This document shows positions 24,013 to 35,560 of a stretch of DNA of 64,000 bases, piece after piece; position 1 is the first letter of the stretch; every line of letters begins with the position of its first letter. The translations under genes and the position numbers were made by a program. The notes below the pieces were generated by a model. It was not told the DNA's origin. It did no database searches and worked only from the letters and a program-made list of their open reading frames with translations. The stretch is from Tipula vernalis (lineage: Eukaryota; Arthropoda; Insecta; Diptera; Tipulidae). The stretch lies in contig OY282558.1 in assembly GCA_958295665.1 (NCBI GenBank), positions 141,712,577 to 141,776,576 of the forward strand, read 5' to 3'.

Positions 24013-24099
24013 TTAAATAAATTTATAAAATAAGAACATCCATTGCGTATTTTTTGGTGATTCATGAACTTATCAAGACAAGGTTACGTAGTTCTACGT

Positions 24100-24537
24100 T
24101 TTTAGTTTCGATTTGTGATTCGAGATCTGCTTGTTTTTTTATTTTTTATTTTTCGCGACTTTATTAAAGTATAACACAAACCACACACATTTTTGTTAAT
24201 CCCATAAGTTACTCAGTGTAAATATTGGTAAGCGCTGATATTATAAAAATGTCTGAAAAAATTGTACTAAAATAAAAAATTTGCATGCGCTAAATTTTCA
24301 AATAAAAAATTGCATTAGCTGCACACTCAAATATTTATATGGACAATACATAAGTTAAATAGAATGTTAAGGCAGGCAAATATTCACGCACACTCGTTAT
24401 AATTTAATTAATTATAGTATTATGATTATTATTATTTATTTTGTTGATAGGTTACATTATTATTAATATTTAAAAAAAAAAAAAAAAAATGTAAATGTTT
24501 ATATAAAATTTGGTTTGATTTAAATTTTGACAGAGAC
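24100..24537. other. AT-rich intronic sequence
   Basis: AT-rich with a 14-plus A run at 24473-24489. No gene features are seen. It would be intron directly downstream of the putative cassette exon on the minus strand. Confidence 0.5.
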
Positions 24538-24693
24538 CTTGCCCAAACTGGTGTACGTAGTCGCCGTCTTTGTACAGCACCTCGTCCCGGTGGTCCCGTA
24601 GGACCACTATGTGTTTGAGGTGCTTTCTGAGAACCTGTACGTGATTCATTATGTTCACTACTGCAGCTGATACGCTCTCGATTTCCATCATTA
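24538..24693 (-). CDS. Pde1c: Probable cassette exon of the PDE1-type phosphodiesterase gene
   Basis: A GC-rich island in AT-rich DNA reads open on the minus strand. It is preceded by an ATATAG acceptor (24694-24695) and its first base completes the AA left by the upstream exon at 25779. It then encodes NDGNRERISCSSEHNESRTG, a Pro/Gly/Gln-rich stretch (about residues 21-39) and an Arg-rich RRRLRTPVWA end. The likely donor (CAAG|GTCTCT) is weak. With it the exon is 156 bases, phase 2 at both ends, so it could be skipped without changing frame. It falls where vertebrate PDE1 goes directly from the IDET segment to the pre-catalytic region, so it would be a fly-specific, disordered, basic insert. 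The 3' boundary is the least certain point. Confidence 0.5.
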
Positions 24694-25778
24694 CTATATT
24701 TGTTTTAGCACATAATACATAATAAATAAAAACTTAAATTTGATATTCATTCCAAATATATAGAGTGTTGAATTTTAATAAAAACAAATTATTTTTTTTT
24801 TGGTTTTAAGGTTAGAGGATACAAAATAAAATTATAAAAGTTTATAGTTAAAAAGAAATTTTTAATTTTCCTTTCCAATCAAAATGTACATATAAAATAA
24901 ACACAATTATTGAACGTTGAGAAATCATTTCCGAATAAATAAAAAAAAATTTTTTTTCTAGTTTCAAAAACATACCAAACCACAAAATAATTATTAGTAA
25001 AAAGTAATAATACAAACTATAAATAAATAAATTTGTGGTTATTTAATTTAGATTGCAAAAGCTTTCAATAACCACTTTACACTAACGAGATTTTATTTTT
25101 TCGATGCTACACTCTAAAAACGAAAAAAAAAAGTTCGTGAGAGGTATTTGCTTTGGCGAGAGTTTATTACATAAAAAACATCCATTTTTTATCGATTTCA
25201 CACAATTTAGAAAAATAAATTTTCACCATAACAACCATTAATTTCAACTAAAGCTACATATTCGATTTAATTGAATTAAGCGAACTGAATTTCGAATATA
25301 ATGTTACTTTATGTTCTCACACGGTTCAATAATTGTGTATAAAGGGATAAAAGTTCGCGCGGTTTTACGGAAAATTAAAAATTGAAGTGAAAATTATAAA
25401 ATAAAATCAGTTTTATATAAAACCATATACAAGATTTTGTATTTTGTCATTTTGTTGTATTTTAAATAGATGTCAAAGAAGACTAATTTTACGCTTTTAT
25501 CTTCGTATCATCGTGTGTGTTCTTATTTATACAAACAATATTTATGAAATAATAAATCAATTTTTTCATTTTGGCTAAAGGGTAAAATGTCAGCAAATAT
25601 GAATTCAAATTTACTTTATTTAATTTTTAATACTGATTATAGAAACAACAAAATTCATATTCGATTTAATAGTTTTACCCCCGGCGCCTATAATATTTAC
25701 TTTCACTGTATGATTAATATACGGTTTGTTTGATGACAATTTTTATTTTATTGTAAATTACAAAATCTATTCACTTAC
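24694..25778 (-). other. Intron between the two downstream phosphodiesterase exons
   Basis: The 1085-base interval is bounded by GTAAGTG (25778 downwards) and ATATAG (ends 24694) on the minus strand. It is AT-rich with homopolymers and has no recognisable transposon or RNA gene. Confidence 0.6.
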
Positions 25779-25892
25779 TTTGTTTCATCAATGAATACAG
25801 CTTCTAAGACACGCGCTGCATAATGCAGATTTTTTTGTAATAATTCTGCGGCTATTTCGCCACGTTGTAACTGCCTTAATAAACATCGTAAT
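25779..25892 (-). CDS. Pde1c: PDE1-type phosphodiesterase exon (N-terminal regulatory segment)
   Basis: Minus-strand exon of 114 bases, bounded by a TTTCCAG acceptor (25893-25894) and an AA|GTAAGT donor (25778). It encodes LRCLLRQLQRGEI, then LLQKNLHYAARVLEAVFIDE. This closely follows the conserved N-terminal block of calmodulin-dependent PDE1 enzymes (LRxLVKQLERGE...LKKNxEYAAxVLExVYIDET), next to the calmodulin-binding and autoinhibitory region. PDE1 enzymes hydrolyse cAMP and cGMP in the cytosol under Ca2+/calmodulin control. The phase joins exactly with exon 43025-43304 (AG + A). No catalytic HD-domain exon is in the window. This is the firmest host-gene call here. Confidence 0.85.
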
Positions 25893-26375
25893 CTGGAAAT
25901 ATAAATAACAAAAAAATAACCGTTAGTACACTTTTCTTTAGATTTTAGATGGCTTAGTGGTTCAGTGAAAAATTAGAATACCCTCGTCACATTTTTTTAC
26001 CGCTTATCTTCAGTAATTATAATTTGGTAAGTAGAAAAAAATATTCTGTGGTTAAAATTTTTGGAAATATTGTGAATCGTTGGAAATTGGGTCAATCATT
26101 TGGGTGTGTCCAAAATTGAAAGCTAATAGCTAGGCTTAGGACTTTTAGGTTCTAAAAAATCAAAAATATGTTCCTAAAAATTTTGAAAAGCAAAACCAAA
26201 ACTAGACCTTATCTTAAGAGGATTTCAATTCACTCATCAACAAAAAAAGTATTAGGTTTTTGGCTATAAAGTTGGATAAACTAATTTTCCTGGATTATAA
26301 AGTATTGGAGAAGTAGCCAAAAATGGGTCCACATCCATATAGACATAAAAATTTGGAATGGTAAGCGATACTGCC
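25893..26375. other. Intron sequence upstream of the BEL-2 LTR
   Basis: AT-rich intronic DNA of the phosphodiesterase gene. No transposon motif was recognised before the TGTTGACTC start of the BEL-2 LTR at 26376. Confidence 0.5.
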
Positions 26376-26454
26376 TGTTGACTCTAGGAGCAACGTTTTT
26401 ATCAAGTATAAAATTTAATTTAAATATAAATTGCGAATGTTGTTATGTATTAGT
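26376..26454 (+). repeat. BEL-2 5' LTR, first ~79 bases only
   Basis: The stretch from TGTTGACTCTA to TATTAGT matches 32253-32331, the start of the 3' LTR, with only two visible differences (AGGAGC versus ACGAGT). After TATTAGT the match stops and LOA-2 5' UTR-like sequence begins. This LTR is therefore cut by the LOA junction. Confidence 0.9.
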
Positions 26455-28884
26455 AGTGGTAGTCTTGGCGAATGTGGTGAGGAGGGGGGGGACAGTAAGT
26501 CGAATGATTTTCATCGGCTCCGCAACCTATCACAGCACCCACTTTCTGTCCACTGTGCTGGTCATGTGTTAGGCGGAGGTAGGGGGTGGGTGGTCACGGA
26601 TGGATGTATATTATATACCAGGAGTGACGCTCAAGTGCATGTACGTCCTCCAAGTGGTGACCACTGGTAACTAGGAATTTTCCTGGGCTGAGTAAACTTT
26701 ACACAAATCCCCAAGTCACGGTGGAACAGCATATGCCAAGGAATGCATGGTTAGTGGGTAAACTAATCTCTAATATGCGGACTCTGGATACCAGGCGACC
26801 TCCAGTTTTAATCAGCCTTACCTTCGTATACGGATCTCTGCGAGGTTGGACCGTTTAACTCTCCGGAACTCGTGGGAACATATGAATATAAATAATACAA
26901 AAGAAAAAGAGACGGGCACTCTCAAAAAGCCAATAGGTATTACGGATTGTGGCTCAAACCTTAAAGGTAGAGTCACCAACGTGGAAACAAGAAGGGTTTT
27001 GAAGGCTGCGGTGCCGGGCACCAGCGGACGCCGAGGGCCTGCCGTAGTAAGAGGAAGCTTGGACCGTAAAGGGCAAGCTACCTTCACAGTAGGTTCTTCG
27101 GGTAACGCGGCCTTAGCACTTATGCCGGCGACTGGCGCGAAAGTTAGCCCTGAGGCTAAGCGGCGGTATAGGAACTGACGCGCGGCGCGGAGGATTTTGG
27201 ATAGGCTGGCGGCCATCCCTGAGGGGCAAAGGGAATCTCTGTCCGGATGAAATCATGCGAATAATTTGGGCAAGTAACGTGGATCATCCGACGAATAATT
27301 GGAAGATCGTTAGACAAGAGGAGGCGAAGGGAGGATCTAGGTTGTCCATTTTAGTGATGAACAAGGAGTCCCTAGCCCCACTTGCTAAAACTAGGGGGTA
27401 ATCGACATCGGTTTCGGGTCGATTACCCTTAAGGTGTTCAAATAGGATGAGGCCGTAGCGATTGCGGAAGACCTACCAGGGAAAGAGCAGGGAGAGGGTG
27501 GCGACACACAGGACGTTGGGAACTCTGTGATGGAGCAATTGACGGCCATGGGTTGTCGCCTATCCCTGGACTCGAACGAGGAGGATCGGGTCGAGTCGAT
27601 GGAGGAGGAGGGTGGCATAAAGAGCCAACACTTAGCACCGAAAGGGAGCGTCAGGAGTGATGATGTCCCTCTGGGACCGGGAGATTAAACCCTGCCGCGA
27701 CAGCGAAGGGTTTATGAAGGAAGGTAAATTGATCTGTGCATGCTGAGCACGGTTCAGATTAATCTTTACCATTCTAAGGCTGCCTCGGCAGCCTTGATCC
27801 TCAGACTGACCAAATTGGATGAGGACATAATCCTAGTTCAAGAACCCTGGATTAGTAAAAACAAGATCTGAGGCCTCGGTTTAAAAGGATATACAATTTT
27901 ATACTTTTCTAAGTCCGATAAGATCAGATCTTGCATTCTAGCTAAAAATAACTTGAGTATTTTTCTTCTTCCACAATATAGTAGTGGAGACGTAAGGGCA
28001 GTCGGCCTGGAGACGGGAGGCTGCTTACTATGGCTGGTTTCAGCCATACATGGACCGAGAGAAGGAGGTTCCGCCGGATAACCTTGGGGAACTGATACTC
28101 GAAGCGGAACGGGAAAAGATCGGAGTATTACTACACCATACAATCTGGGGAAGCACCGACATCAATGAAAGGGGTGAGTACTTATTTGATTACTTATTGG
28201 GTACTAACCTTGCAGTGTGTAATCTGGGGCAAGAGCCCACTTTTATTATTAGTAACAGGCAGGAGGTACTGGACGTTACCTTTGCATCGGACTTCATTAT
28301 ACATATGGTCAAAAAATGGCGGGTGGCGAAGGAGCGCTCCTTCTCGGACCATCGGTACGTGACGTTTAATATTGACATTCACCCTATTACCCGGTAATCC
28401 TTCAGTAATCCTAGAAGGACTAACTGGAACAAATACGGGGAAGTGTTAGTAGGACTCTTACCGACCGATGCTCCGAAGCAGCCAGCCACAGAGAAGAAGC
28501 TGGATTTCCTAGTGGAGGAAATCACAAGCGCCTGTAATTTGTCCTTGGACACTGCTTGCCCCAGGAGAATACCTAAAGGGAAGCAGAAACCGGTATGGTG
28601 GTCCAGGGAGCTGGGAATCCTACGTTCAGGGTGTAGGAAAGCATTCAATAGAGCAAAGGGCTCTAGGGAAGCTGAGGACTGGGACTCCTATAAGGAGCAC
28701 CTTAAAAAGTATAAAAATGAATTAAGGACAGCGCGGAGGAGGTCTTGGAGACTATTCTGTGAAAAAATGGAAGGTGTTTCGGATACTTCGCGCCTCAGGA
28801 AAATCTTATCTAAGAGTCCCACGAGCCCTAGTTACTTAATCAAACCTGATGGGCTGTGGACAAAATCTACTGGGGAATCACTGA
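26452..28884 (+). mobile_element. LOA-2: 5' half of a LOA-type non-LTR element
   Basis: GC-rich 5' UTR-like sequence (26452-26880) is followed by ORF1 (about 26883-27690): a basic N-terminus, AKRRY, one in-frame TGA at 27175, then ILDRLAAIPEGQRESL and, in another frame, NNWKIVRQEEAKGGSRLSIL, which resembles the DUF4780-type domain of such ORF1 proteins. ORF2 starts about 27745 with an endonuclease (QINLYHSKAAS, LVQEPWI, HHTIWGSTD, EVLDVT, FSDHRY). The 'SDANA' block with catalytic Asp/Asn is deleted at about 28130. The text stops abruptly within the linker before RT at about 28884. Losing the 3' half is unusual for non-LTR insertion, which normally loses 5' sequence. Confidence 0.85.
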
Positions 28885-31800
28885 AGAAACCCGATCGAAA
28901 TGGTTAGATGCCGCTCCACCAAAGAAACTTGCAACATTTCAAGAGCTATTAACATTTATTACGCTTTATTGTCATAAACTTGATGTACAACCTCAAATAA
29001 CGGTATTTCTCAGAAAATATCATCGTCTTCAACTTCATCAGTACATCAACCCAGATCTAGCAGATCGAATTTTGGTTATCGCACTCCAAGTAATTCATTC
29101 CTGTCAGCGCCTACAGAGAAGTATTTTTGTTTATTGTGCATCAAACCAGGGCACTCGATTTTTCGTTGCCAGAACTTTTTGTCTAAAGATATTTCGGATC
29201 GATGGAATAAGGTCAAAGACCATAAACTTTGCTACAATTGTTTAAAAAGAGGACATAATATTACTAAAGAATGTCCTGATCCGACTTCATGTCGCGCTTG
29301 TTGAAGGCGACATCATACACTACTGCATAGTACCAGTACCAATCCAATGACGTCTTCCATCGTTTCAAACTCACCAACTGAGACTAATTCCACGCCACAA
29401 ACCAATCCGACTTCGTTGTAATCACCTGCACATCAAGGATCAACAATTGAGAATACTTTGTTAATTTCCACGTCAAATAACTACATTTTTCTGGCAACTG
29501 CACTCGTCCAAGTGTTGGGTAAATATGGAGAGCCAGTGCTAGCACGAGCACTTCTAAATTCCGGGTCTCAAATCAGCTTTATAACTAAGACATTATTCAC
29601 GAAGCTAGGACTCAAATTTAAAGGATCTAAAAGTACTGTTTGTGGAATTGGAGGTTCCACGGTAACTTCAGATGTTTGTGGTACAATCACAATTATGTCG
29701 ACCATCTCGGACTACTGTGCTACAATCAATGTTCAAGTGTTGCCAAAAATTTCACAACCTCAACCAGTAATGTTGGTTGACATTCAGAATTGGAAATTTC
29801 CCTCTAATATTAAGTTGGCTGATGAGAACTTCAATAAACCACAACAGATCGATTTACTATTGGGAGCTGAGATATTCTGCAACTTACTGTCAAATGGACA
29901 GATTCGGCTGATTGATGACCTTCCGATATTTCAGAACACCGTGTTTGGCTGGGTGGTCTCAGGTTCATTTATGCCACCAATATCTAACAATTCAGAATCA
30001 AGCACCTTGTTGTCGTAATAGAGTCGTTTTGGAAACTCGAATCAGTCGAACATGAATCTAAGCCGATATCATTAGAGGAACAAGCCTGTGAGGAATATTT
30101 TGTCCGAAATGTTACGAGGAATGAAGAAGGCAAATTTACTGTACGTCTGCCATTGAAAGAGCTACCATCAGTTTTGGGCAATACATTTTCGATGGCACAA
30201 AGTCGATTTTATAAGTTAGAGGGAAAACTATAGGACGTAATCCAAAGTTGCAGCAACAATATTCTGACTTTATCACCTGATGGAAATTTCTACACCGCGC
30301 TACTTTGTGCCAAATCTCGTGTTGCCCCTTTAAGCAAAATTACATTACCGCGGTTGGAATTATGTGTTGCCAAATTCCTTGGCCACTTGATGAAAAAAAC
30401 CACTACTTCACTGAATATGGAGATTTCAAACATTAACTACTGGTCGGATTCTACCATAGTGCTAAATTGGGTTCAAGCCCCATCATCTACGTGGAAGACA
30501 TTCGTAGCCAATAGGGTGTCAAACATACAGGAACTGACCAAAATTTGTTCATGGAGACACGTCGATTCTAGAAATAATCCAGCAGACATCGTTTCGCGTG
30601 GCTTATATCCGTCACAAATGCTACAGTCAAACATATGGCTCCATGGTCCACTGTTTCTATCAAATTCAACCACTGAGTGGCCTGCAAACATCGTTAGTGA
30701 TTCATCAAGTGAATTTCTAGAAAGGAAAAGGAATGTATGTATGGCTGCATCGTCGGTTGAAAGAGCTGACATCATCAAATCCATAAAATTTTACAAATGA
30801 TTTGGTCGACTGCAAAGGGTTGTCATTTGTGTGTCAGTTTATAGAGAATGCAAGATTAAAGGGTCCAGATATTAATCTATGAAAAGTTGGAAATTTGAGT
30901 ACTTCCGAAAAGGAATCGGGGCTATTGGCAATAATCCGCATTGTACAAAATAAATGTTTTCATTACGAACTTGAACTACTACGCAAAGGAAGGCCCATTT
31001 TGAAAAATCTCTTGAAATCATGATCGGTGTTTTTGGACCAAGATGGAATTTTACGGCCGTTTGCAACAATCAACACCCAATCCTTCTCCCGAAAAATCAT
31101 TGTTTTACACTAACAGTTTTATTTTATTATCACTCCAGGTACCTCCATGCTGGCCCTCAAGCGCTTCTTGCTGCTACACGTGAACGATTTTGGCCAATCA
31201 ACGGAAGACGTTTGGCCAGTGAGGTATTTCAGAAATGTGTTGTGTGCTTCAAGGTCAGACCAAAGATACAACCCCAGAAAATGAGAAATCTACCTGCAAG
31301 GCGTATTCAACATTCGATACGACTGGTGTCAAATTTTGTAGTCCATTCTACATTCACTTCAAGGCGAGAGGAAGAGTTCCGGCCAAGGCTTATGTCTGTG
31401 TATTTGTGTGTTTTGGAGGCCGTCCACCTAGAGTTAGCGGGTGATCTAACTACAGCTTTTTTTCTCGGTGCTTTGAAACGGTTCGTGGCGACCAGAGGTC
31501 TTTGTCGATTTATATATTCAGATAATCCTAAAAATTTTGTTGGGGCCACCTCTACCTTAAATGAACTATTTAAACTGTTTCAGTCCGAAGATCATACGCA
31601 ACGACTACAAGGATGGTGCTCAGAAAACATGGCATTTTGCTCCTCCAGACTCCCCACATTATGGGGGTACTTATGAATCTGCGGTCAAATGTACGAAGTT
31701 TCATCTAAGACGCATTGTGGGTGACGCGCATTTGACCTACGAAGAGCTGCTAACTACCGTGAAACAAATCGAAGCCGTTCTCAACTCTAGGCCTTTAGTT

Positions 31801-32232
31801 CCACTATCATTTAATCCAGATGATTTTCGTGCTCTTACTCCAGGCGATTTTTTAGTTGGCCGGCCGTTAATGTCACTACCACAACCAAACTATACAAACC
31901 AGAAGTTATCACTTTTGAAACGATGGAAGTTAGTGGATGCTCTTGTACAACATTTTTGGGTTCGCTGGACGAAAGAATACGTAACTTCATTGCAATCTCG
32001 CCATAAATGGTCCAACGAATCACCTAATTTAAAAGAAGGACAGTTAGTGATCATAAAGGATGAAGGTCTTCCGCCGTGCAAATGGTTACTTGGTAGAATC
32101 GTCAAACTACATCCGGGGGTAGACAAGAAGGTTAGAGTAGCGACTGTCAACACCATTAGAGGCAAATTCAAACGTGCAATCATCAAGCTTTGCCCTCTAC
32201 CAATAGACGAAGAAGAAGATGTTGACGGATGA
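28885..32232 (+). mobile_element. BEL-2: BEL/Pao internal region (gag, protease, RNase H, integrase)
   Basis: Gag remnants start at WLDAAPPKKLATFQELL. Two zinc knuckles follow (CLLCIKPGHSIFRC; CYNCLKRGHNITKEC, about 29120-29285) and a CRAC...RRHHTLLH block with an internal stop. The protease frame (29458-30018) shows ALLNSGSQ, with Asn (AAT 29557) at the catalytic Asp. RT is almost wholly deleted: SRFYKLEGKL (about 30230) is soon followed by LLCAKSRVAPL of RNase H. RNase H keeps YWSDSTIVLNW. Integrase has an HH-CC zinc region (HSRYLHAG...CVVC) and GVKFCSPF with Lys (AAA 31331) for the first catalytic Asp. The second Asp (YSDNPKNFVGA) and the Glu (YGGTYESAVK) remain. The C-terminus is intact to TGA at 32232. 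Confidence 0.9.
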
Positions 32233-32252
32233 TTCCGTCAAAGTGCGGAGAA

Positions 32253-32490
32253 TGTTGACTCTACGAGTAACGTTTTTATCAAGTATAAAATTTAATTTAA
32301 ATATAAATTGCGAATGTTGTTATGTATTAGTGCATAAGTATATAAGCGCATTATGTAATTAAAAATTGTAATAATAAAAAAGAGTCAGTGTTCGACCAAC
32401 TGATGAAGAAGTAAATACATAAAACTGTTGTTCCGGTGCATTTAATTTATTTGTGTAAAGAAAATTATTACTTGGCTATCATCAACAATT
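32253..32490 (+). repeat. BEL-2 3' LTR
   Basis: It starts TGTTGACTCTACGAG just after a purine-rich AAGTGCGGAGAA tract (32241-32252) that serves as polypurine tract. It contains a TATA box (AGTATATAAGC, about 32337-32347), AATAAA at 32373 and a TCAGT initiator at about 32384. The first 79 bases match the 5' remnant at 26376. The right end is placed roughly, at TCATCAACA near 32490; no target-site duplication could be confirmed. Confidence 0.75.
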
Positions 32491-32559
32491 TTTATTAATT
32501 TGATAAACTATTGGCTCTTCACTGACTTCAAAAGGATATCGTAACGGTTGCGACTAAAA

Positions 32560-34600
32560 TATTCACGCTACTAAAGCAAGTTTTAAACTAAGAAAAACTA
32601 AATAACGCTCATAGTTTTTGCTCAACTCAAATTGTAATTCAAACTCAATTTTTAATTTATGTGGCCATCAAGATTACAGTTTAGAATTCGTATTCTCCTA
32701 TAGACCGTGCTGATACTAAATAATTTTGTTATTTTATTGAAATCATGTTTCGTATTGCAATTTTTACTAATTTCAGTTAAAATTTGATTTGAAATATGAA
32801 ACTTACACTTCTCGTATCTTTTTAAAATGAAAATTGAAATGGAACTGTAAATTTTGTATTTTAAATTTCACTCAAAATTATAACTCAATTCCTCCTTCAA
32901 TTGTGTCAAATCGAGTTTGGAATCTAGCCTATTTGTATTCAAAGTATCACAAAATTTCTATCTAATTGCAACTAAAATGTAGGAATTCAAAAAGACCTTT
33001 TTCTCAGAATTTTGCCCTCACTAAACGTAAAATTTTGCTCAAATCTATTTTAGAATTGTGCCAGTCCAATTCGAAATACAAACTCAACTTATAAACTAAA
33101 AACTACATTAAAGTTATCTTTTTGCTCAAGTCCAAATTACTATTCAAATTCAATTTGTACTCAAGATTTTACTCAATTTCTGCTTAAAATTCAAATACTT
33201 CGAAACTTACTCAGATTTATGCTCAAAATTCTGATACAAATTTATCAAACTTTTTAACGCAAACTAGAGTTTTAAATTCTACTCTAACTCAGCATTTCGA
33301 ACTAACAGTCGAATTTTTTTTAAATACACTTGCAACTAAAGCTGTAGTTGTATACCAAATTTCTAATCATGCATACTATATTTAGACAAATCTAGGTTGG
33401 AAATTTTACTTAATTTGTAAACAAAATATCATAAAATTTCTAGCTTAATTGCAAACAGAATTTTGTGGATCTGGAATTCAAACTCAATTTTTAAATATTT
33501 TTTAATTACATTTTTCTAAATACAAATTTAGCTCAAATAACTTTAACTTAATTTTTAAAATTCACTCAAACTGTTATTAAAGGCAGTTCGGATTCCAAAC
33601 TCAAGTTTTAAGCTAATTTAAGCTAATGTATTTGTTTAAATCAAACTGTAATTCAAACTCTATTGCTAATGTAGGTTCCTACTTAAGATTTTATTCAATT
33701 ATGGTTTAAAATTGAAATGCTTCTATATAAAACAAAAAGCATTCAGATTTTTGCTCGGTTCCTGATTTTCTAGTTGAACTAAAAAAATTTTTGAAATCGT
33801 TTTCAGAATTTAATCTCGATACAAAGAAGATAATTTCTCCTTAAAATTTCACTCGAACTCTCATTAAAACTTCGCTGTCTTAATCAATTTCAAAATTCCA
33901 TTTATCATTTTGTTCAACTTCGAAAACAGCTTGGAACTAAATTTCTGACTAAAAAGCTTAATTTTTTTCTAATCCATTTTGATTTTAAACTAAGTTACTA
34001 GACTGAATACCACTCAAATATTAAAAGAAAAATTACAATAATCAATTTGTTAAAACTTCGTTAATACTTTAAATTTCACTCAAGTTTTTATTTTAATTTA
34101 AATTAATGAGCGTGATCAAAATTACAATCAACAATCATGTACAGTTTGGAAGTTTAACTTAATTTCGGATTAAAATGTCACTCAAAGTTTATTCAAATCC
34201 AGATGGAATTGTAATCTAATTTTATCCTGGTGCATCCAAGGTTTTATTCGAATCCACTAAAACTATTTTCTTTTCCAGTCTACTTTTTTGATCCAATTCA
34301 AATTGGTTTTCCCTTAACATAACTATGTATATATTCTTTGCTCCACTTAATTTGTTTAATTTTTTTCTTTTCTAATTGAAAATCCACTCAGTACATCAAT
34401 TTTGTGAAATCAAAATTGGAGTTGTAACTCAATTCCTATACCAAAGGAGTTAGCAGTTTAATTTTAGTCAAATCCATCGTGTTTTAACTGTAATTCGAAA
34501 TCGATTTCTAATCTAGCATTTTGGTCAAATAATGCAGTTAGTCATTCACACTTAATAACCAAATTTACCTTTAACATTTCCATCGAACATATAATAACAT
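32560..34600. repeat. Degenerate CTCAA/AAATT-rich array of ~2 kb
   Basis: For about 2 kb the sequence keeps returning to short variants of 'aaatt...actcaa', 'gctcaaat' and 'attcaaactcaa' at intervals of roughly 15-40 bases, with no stable period and no coding frame. It reads as an old simple-sequence or short-unit satellite that has drifted. It starts just after the BEL-2 3' LTR and fades by about 34600. Confidence 0.5.
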
Positions 34601-35278
34601 TAAAACTGTTGCTCAAGTGCATAGGGTAGAATTGCATTTGTTACGTTTTTATAGTTAAGGAATTTTAAGGTATATTTGATTCATTGAAATTCCGATGAAT
34701 TATTTTTCGAGCAATTCCATATTTTGCCCTAATCAGATGAATGTCACAACGTAAATAATTTTCATTTCATTTTTGATAAAGGCACATACGTTAACGAATA
34801 AGAAGGAAAACTGGAATAAGGAAGAAATAATGAAAGTCCTGTCTTTTGTGCAACACAAATATGCTCTTGATGTGAACAAGTTGAAAAAAGTTCAAAACAA
34901 AAACTACAACGGAGATTTATATTGTCAAACTAGCATCTCGCGATATCAAAAATGGAATAATTAAAAGCATGTGAAGTTATCCCAGTTTTTCATACCAGAA
35001 AAAATAAAAATGTTCATCAGGTAATACTATCTCAACCCATCCCAGCCTTTTCTAAATAGTGTATTTCCAATACAAAATATTCAAAACTGATCATAATTTT
35101 AAATTATTTATTGCCTACCTCCTAAGAACTTAGTAGGCCGGAAATGATTCTTTATGTTTTGAGTTGGTAATAGTATAGACTAACTTTGATGCAAATCTAA
35201 TGATAAATGATGAAATTGAACTTGATAATACTGCCAGTCGGTACGTGATACATACTATCTGGGCTTATTCTCTCCCTC
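34601..35278. other. AT-rich intronic sequence
   Basis: No gene or element terminus was recognised. A 63-codon plus frame at 34773-34964 (Lys/Asn-rich) has no family match and looks like chance. Confidence 0.5.
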
Positions 35279-35560
35279 CTACATGTTTATTACATCATGT
35301 AGTTCCGCTAGAAAGACGGTAGCCTTGGAACCCAAGGACTTCGACAGGGATATCCCACTCCCGTATATTCCTACCCCTGCCCGTCTTCCGTTTGATTTTA
35401 CTCTTATGAGTTGCTGGGAATTGCAAATCGCCTGTAGGTCACCCAGCTTTACTACAGGAAGGCTAAATAAAACTGGACGGTACCTGGTATCCAGAGTCGC
35501 ATACTTTGGACTGTCTAACCTATTAGCCATTCATCCATCGGCATTTACTGTTCCACCTTA
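35279..35560 (-). pseudogene. RNase H fragment of a non-LTR retrotransposon
   Basis: The minus strand encodes RYRPVLFSLPVV, then SNGRRAGVGIYGSGISLSKS, GSKATVFLAELHDVI. The 'GxGIY...SLSxxLGxxATVFxAEL' layout is the first part of the RNase H domain of I/R1/LOA-type elements, with the conserved Glu in the AEL motif. The upstream and downstream parts of the domain are missing. It belongs to a different family from LOA-1, -2 and -3, which read VGAGVFCEE. Confidence 0.55.

Larger units (their letters stand above)
16541..24099 (+). mobile_element. Decayed Helentron (endonuclease-bearing Helitron) with a BEL segment inside
   Basis: In order the region encodes a Cys-rich N-terminal domain, an HUH/Y2 Rep nuclease, a Pif1-type helicase and an AP-endonuclease-like domain, which is the Helentron (Helitron2-type) arrangement. 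All are cut by stops and frameshifts. The 14-mer ACGTAGAACTACGT at 16541-16554 recurs in inverted complement, ACGTAGTTCTACGT, at 24086-24099. Each copy is itself a near-palindrome and lies at the outer edge of the coding block, so they are candidate terminal or subterminal repeats. Between the endonuclease (ends about 21055) and the right repeat is a BEL/Pao pol fragment (21062-24012). Exact ends and target dinucleotides are unproven. Confidence 0.75.

Noticed and set aside
24470..24691. A minus-strand frame starting MMEIESVSAAVV across the GC-rich island
   Set aside because: The alternative frame fits the splice phase of the upstream phosphodiesterase exon and gives an exon of exact codon multiple, whereas this frame runs into the poly-T tract.
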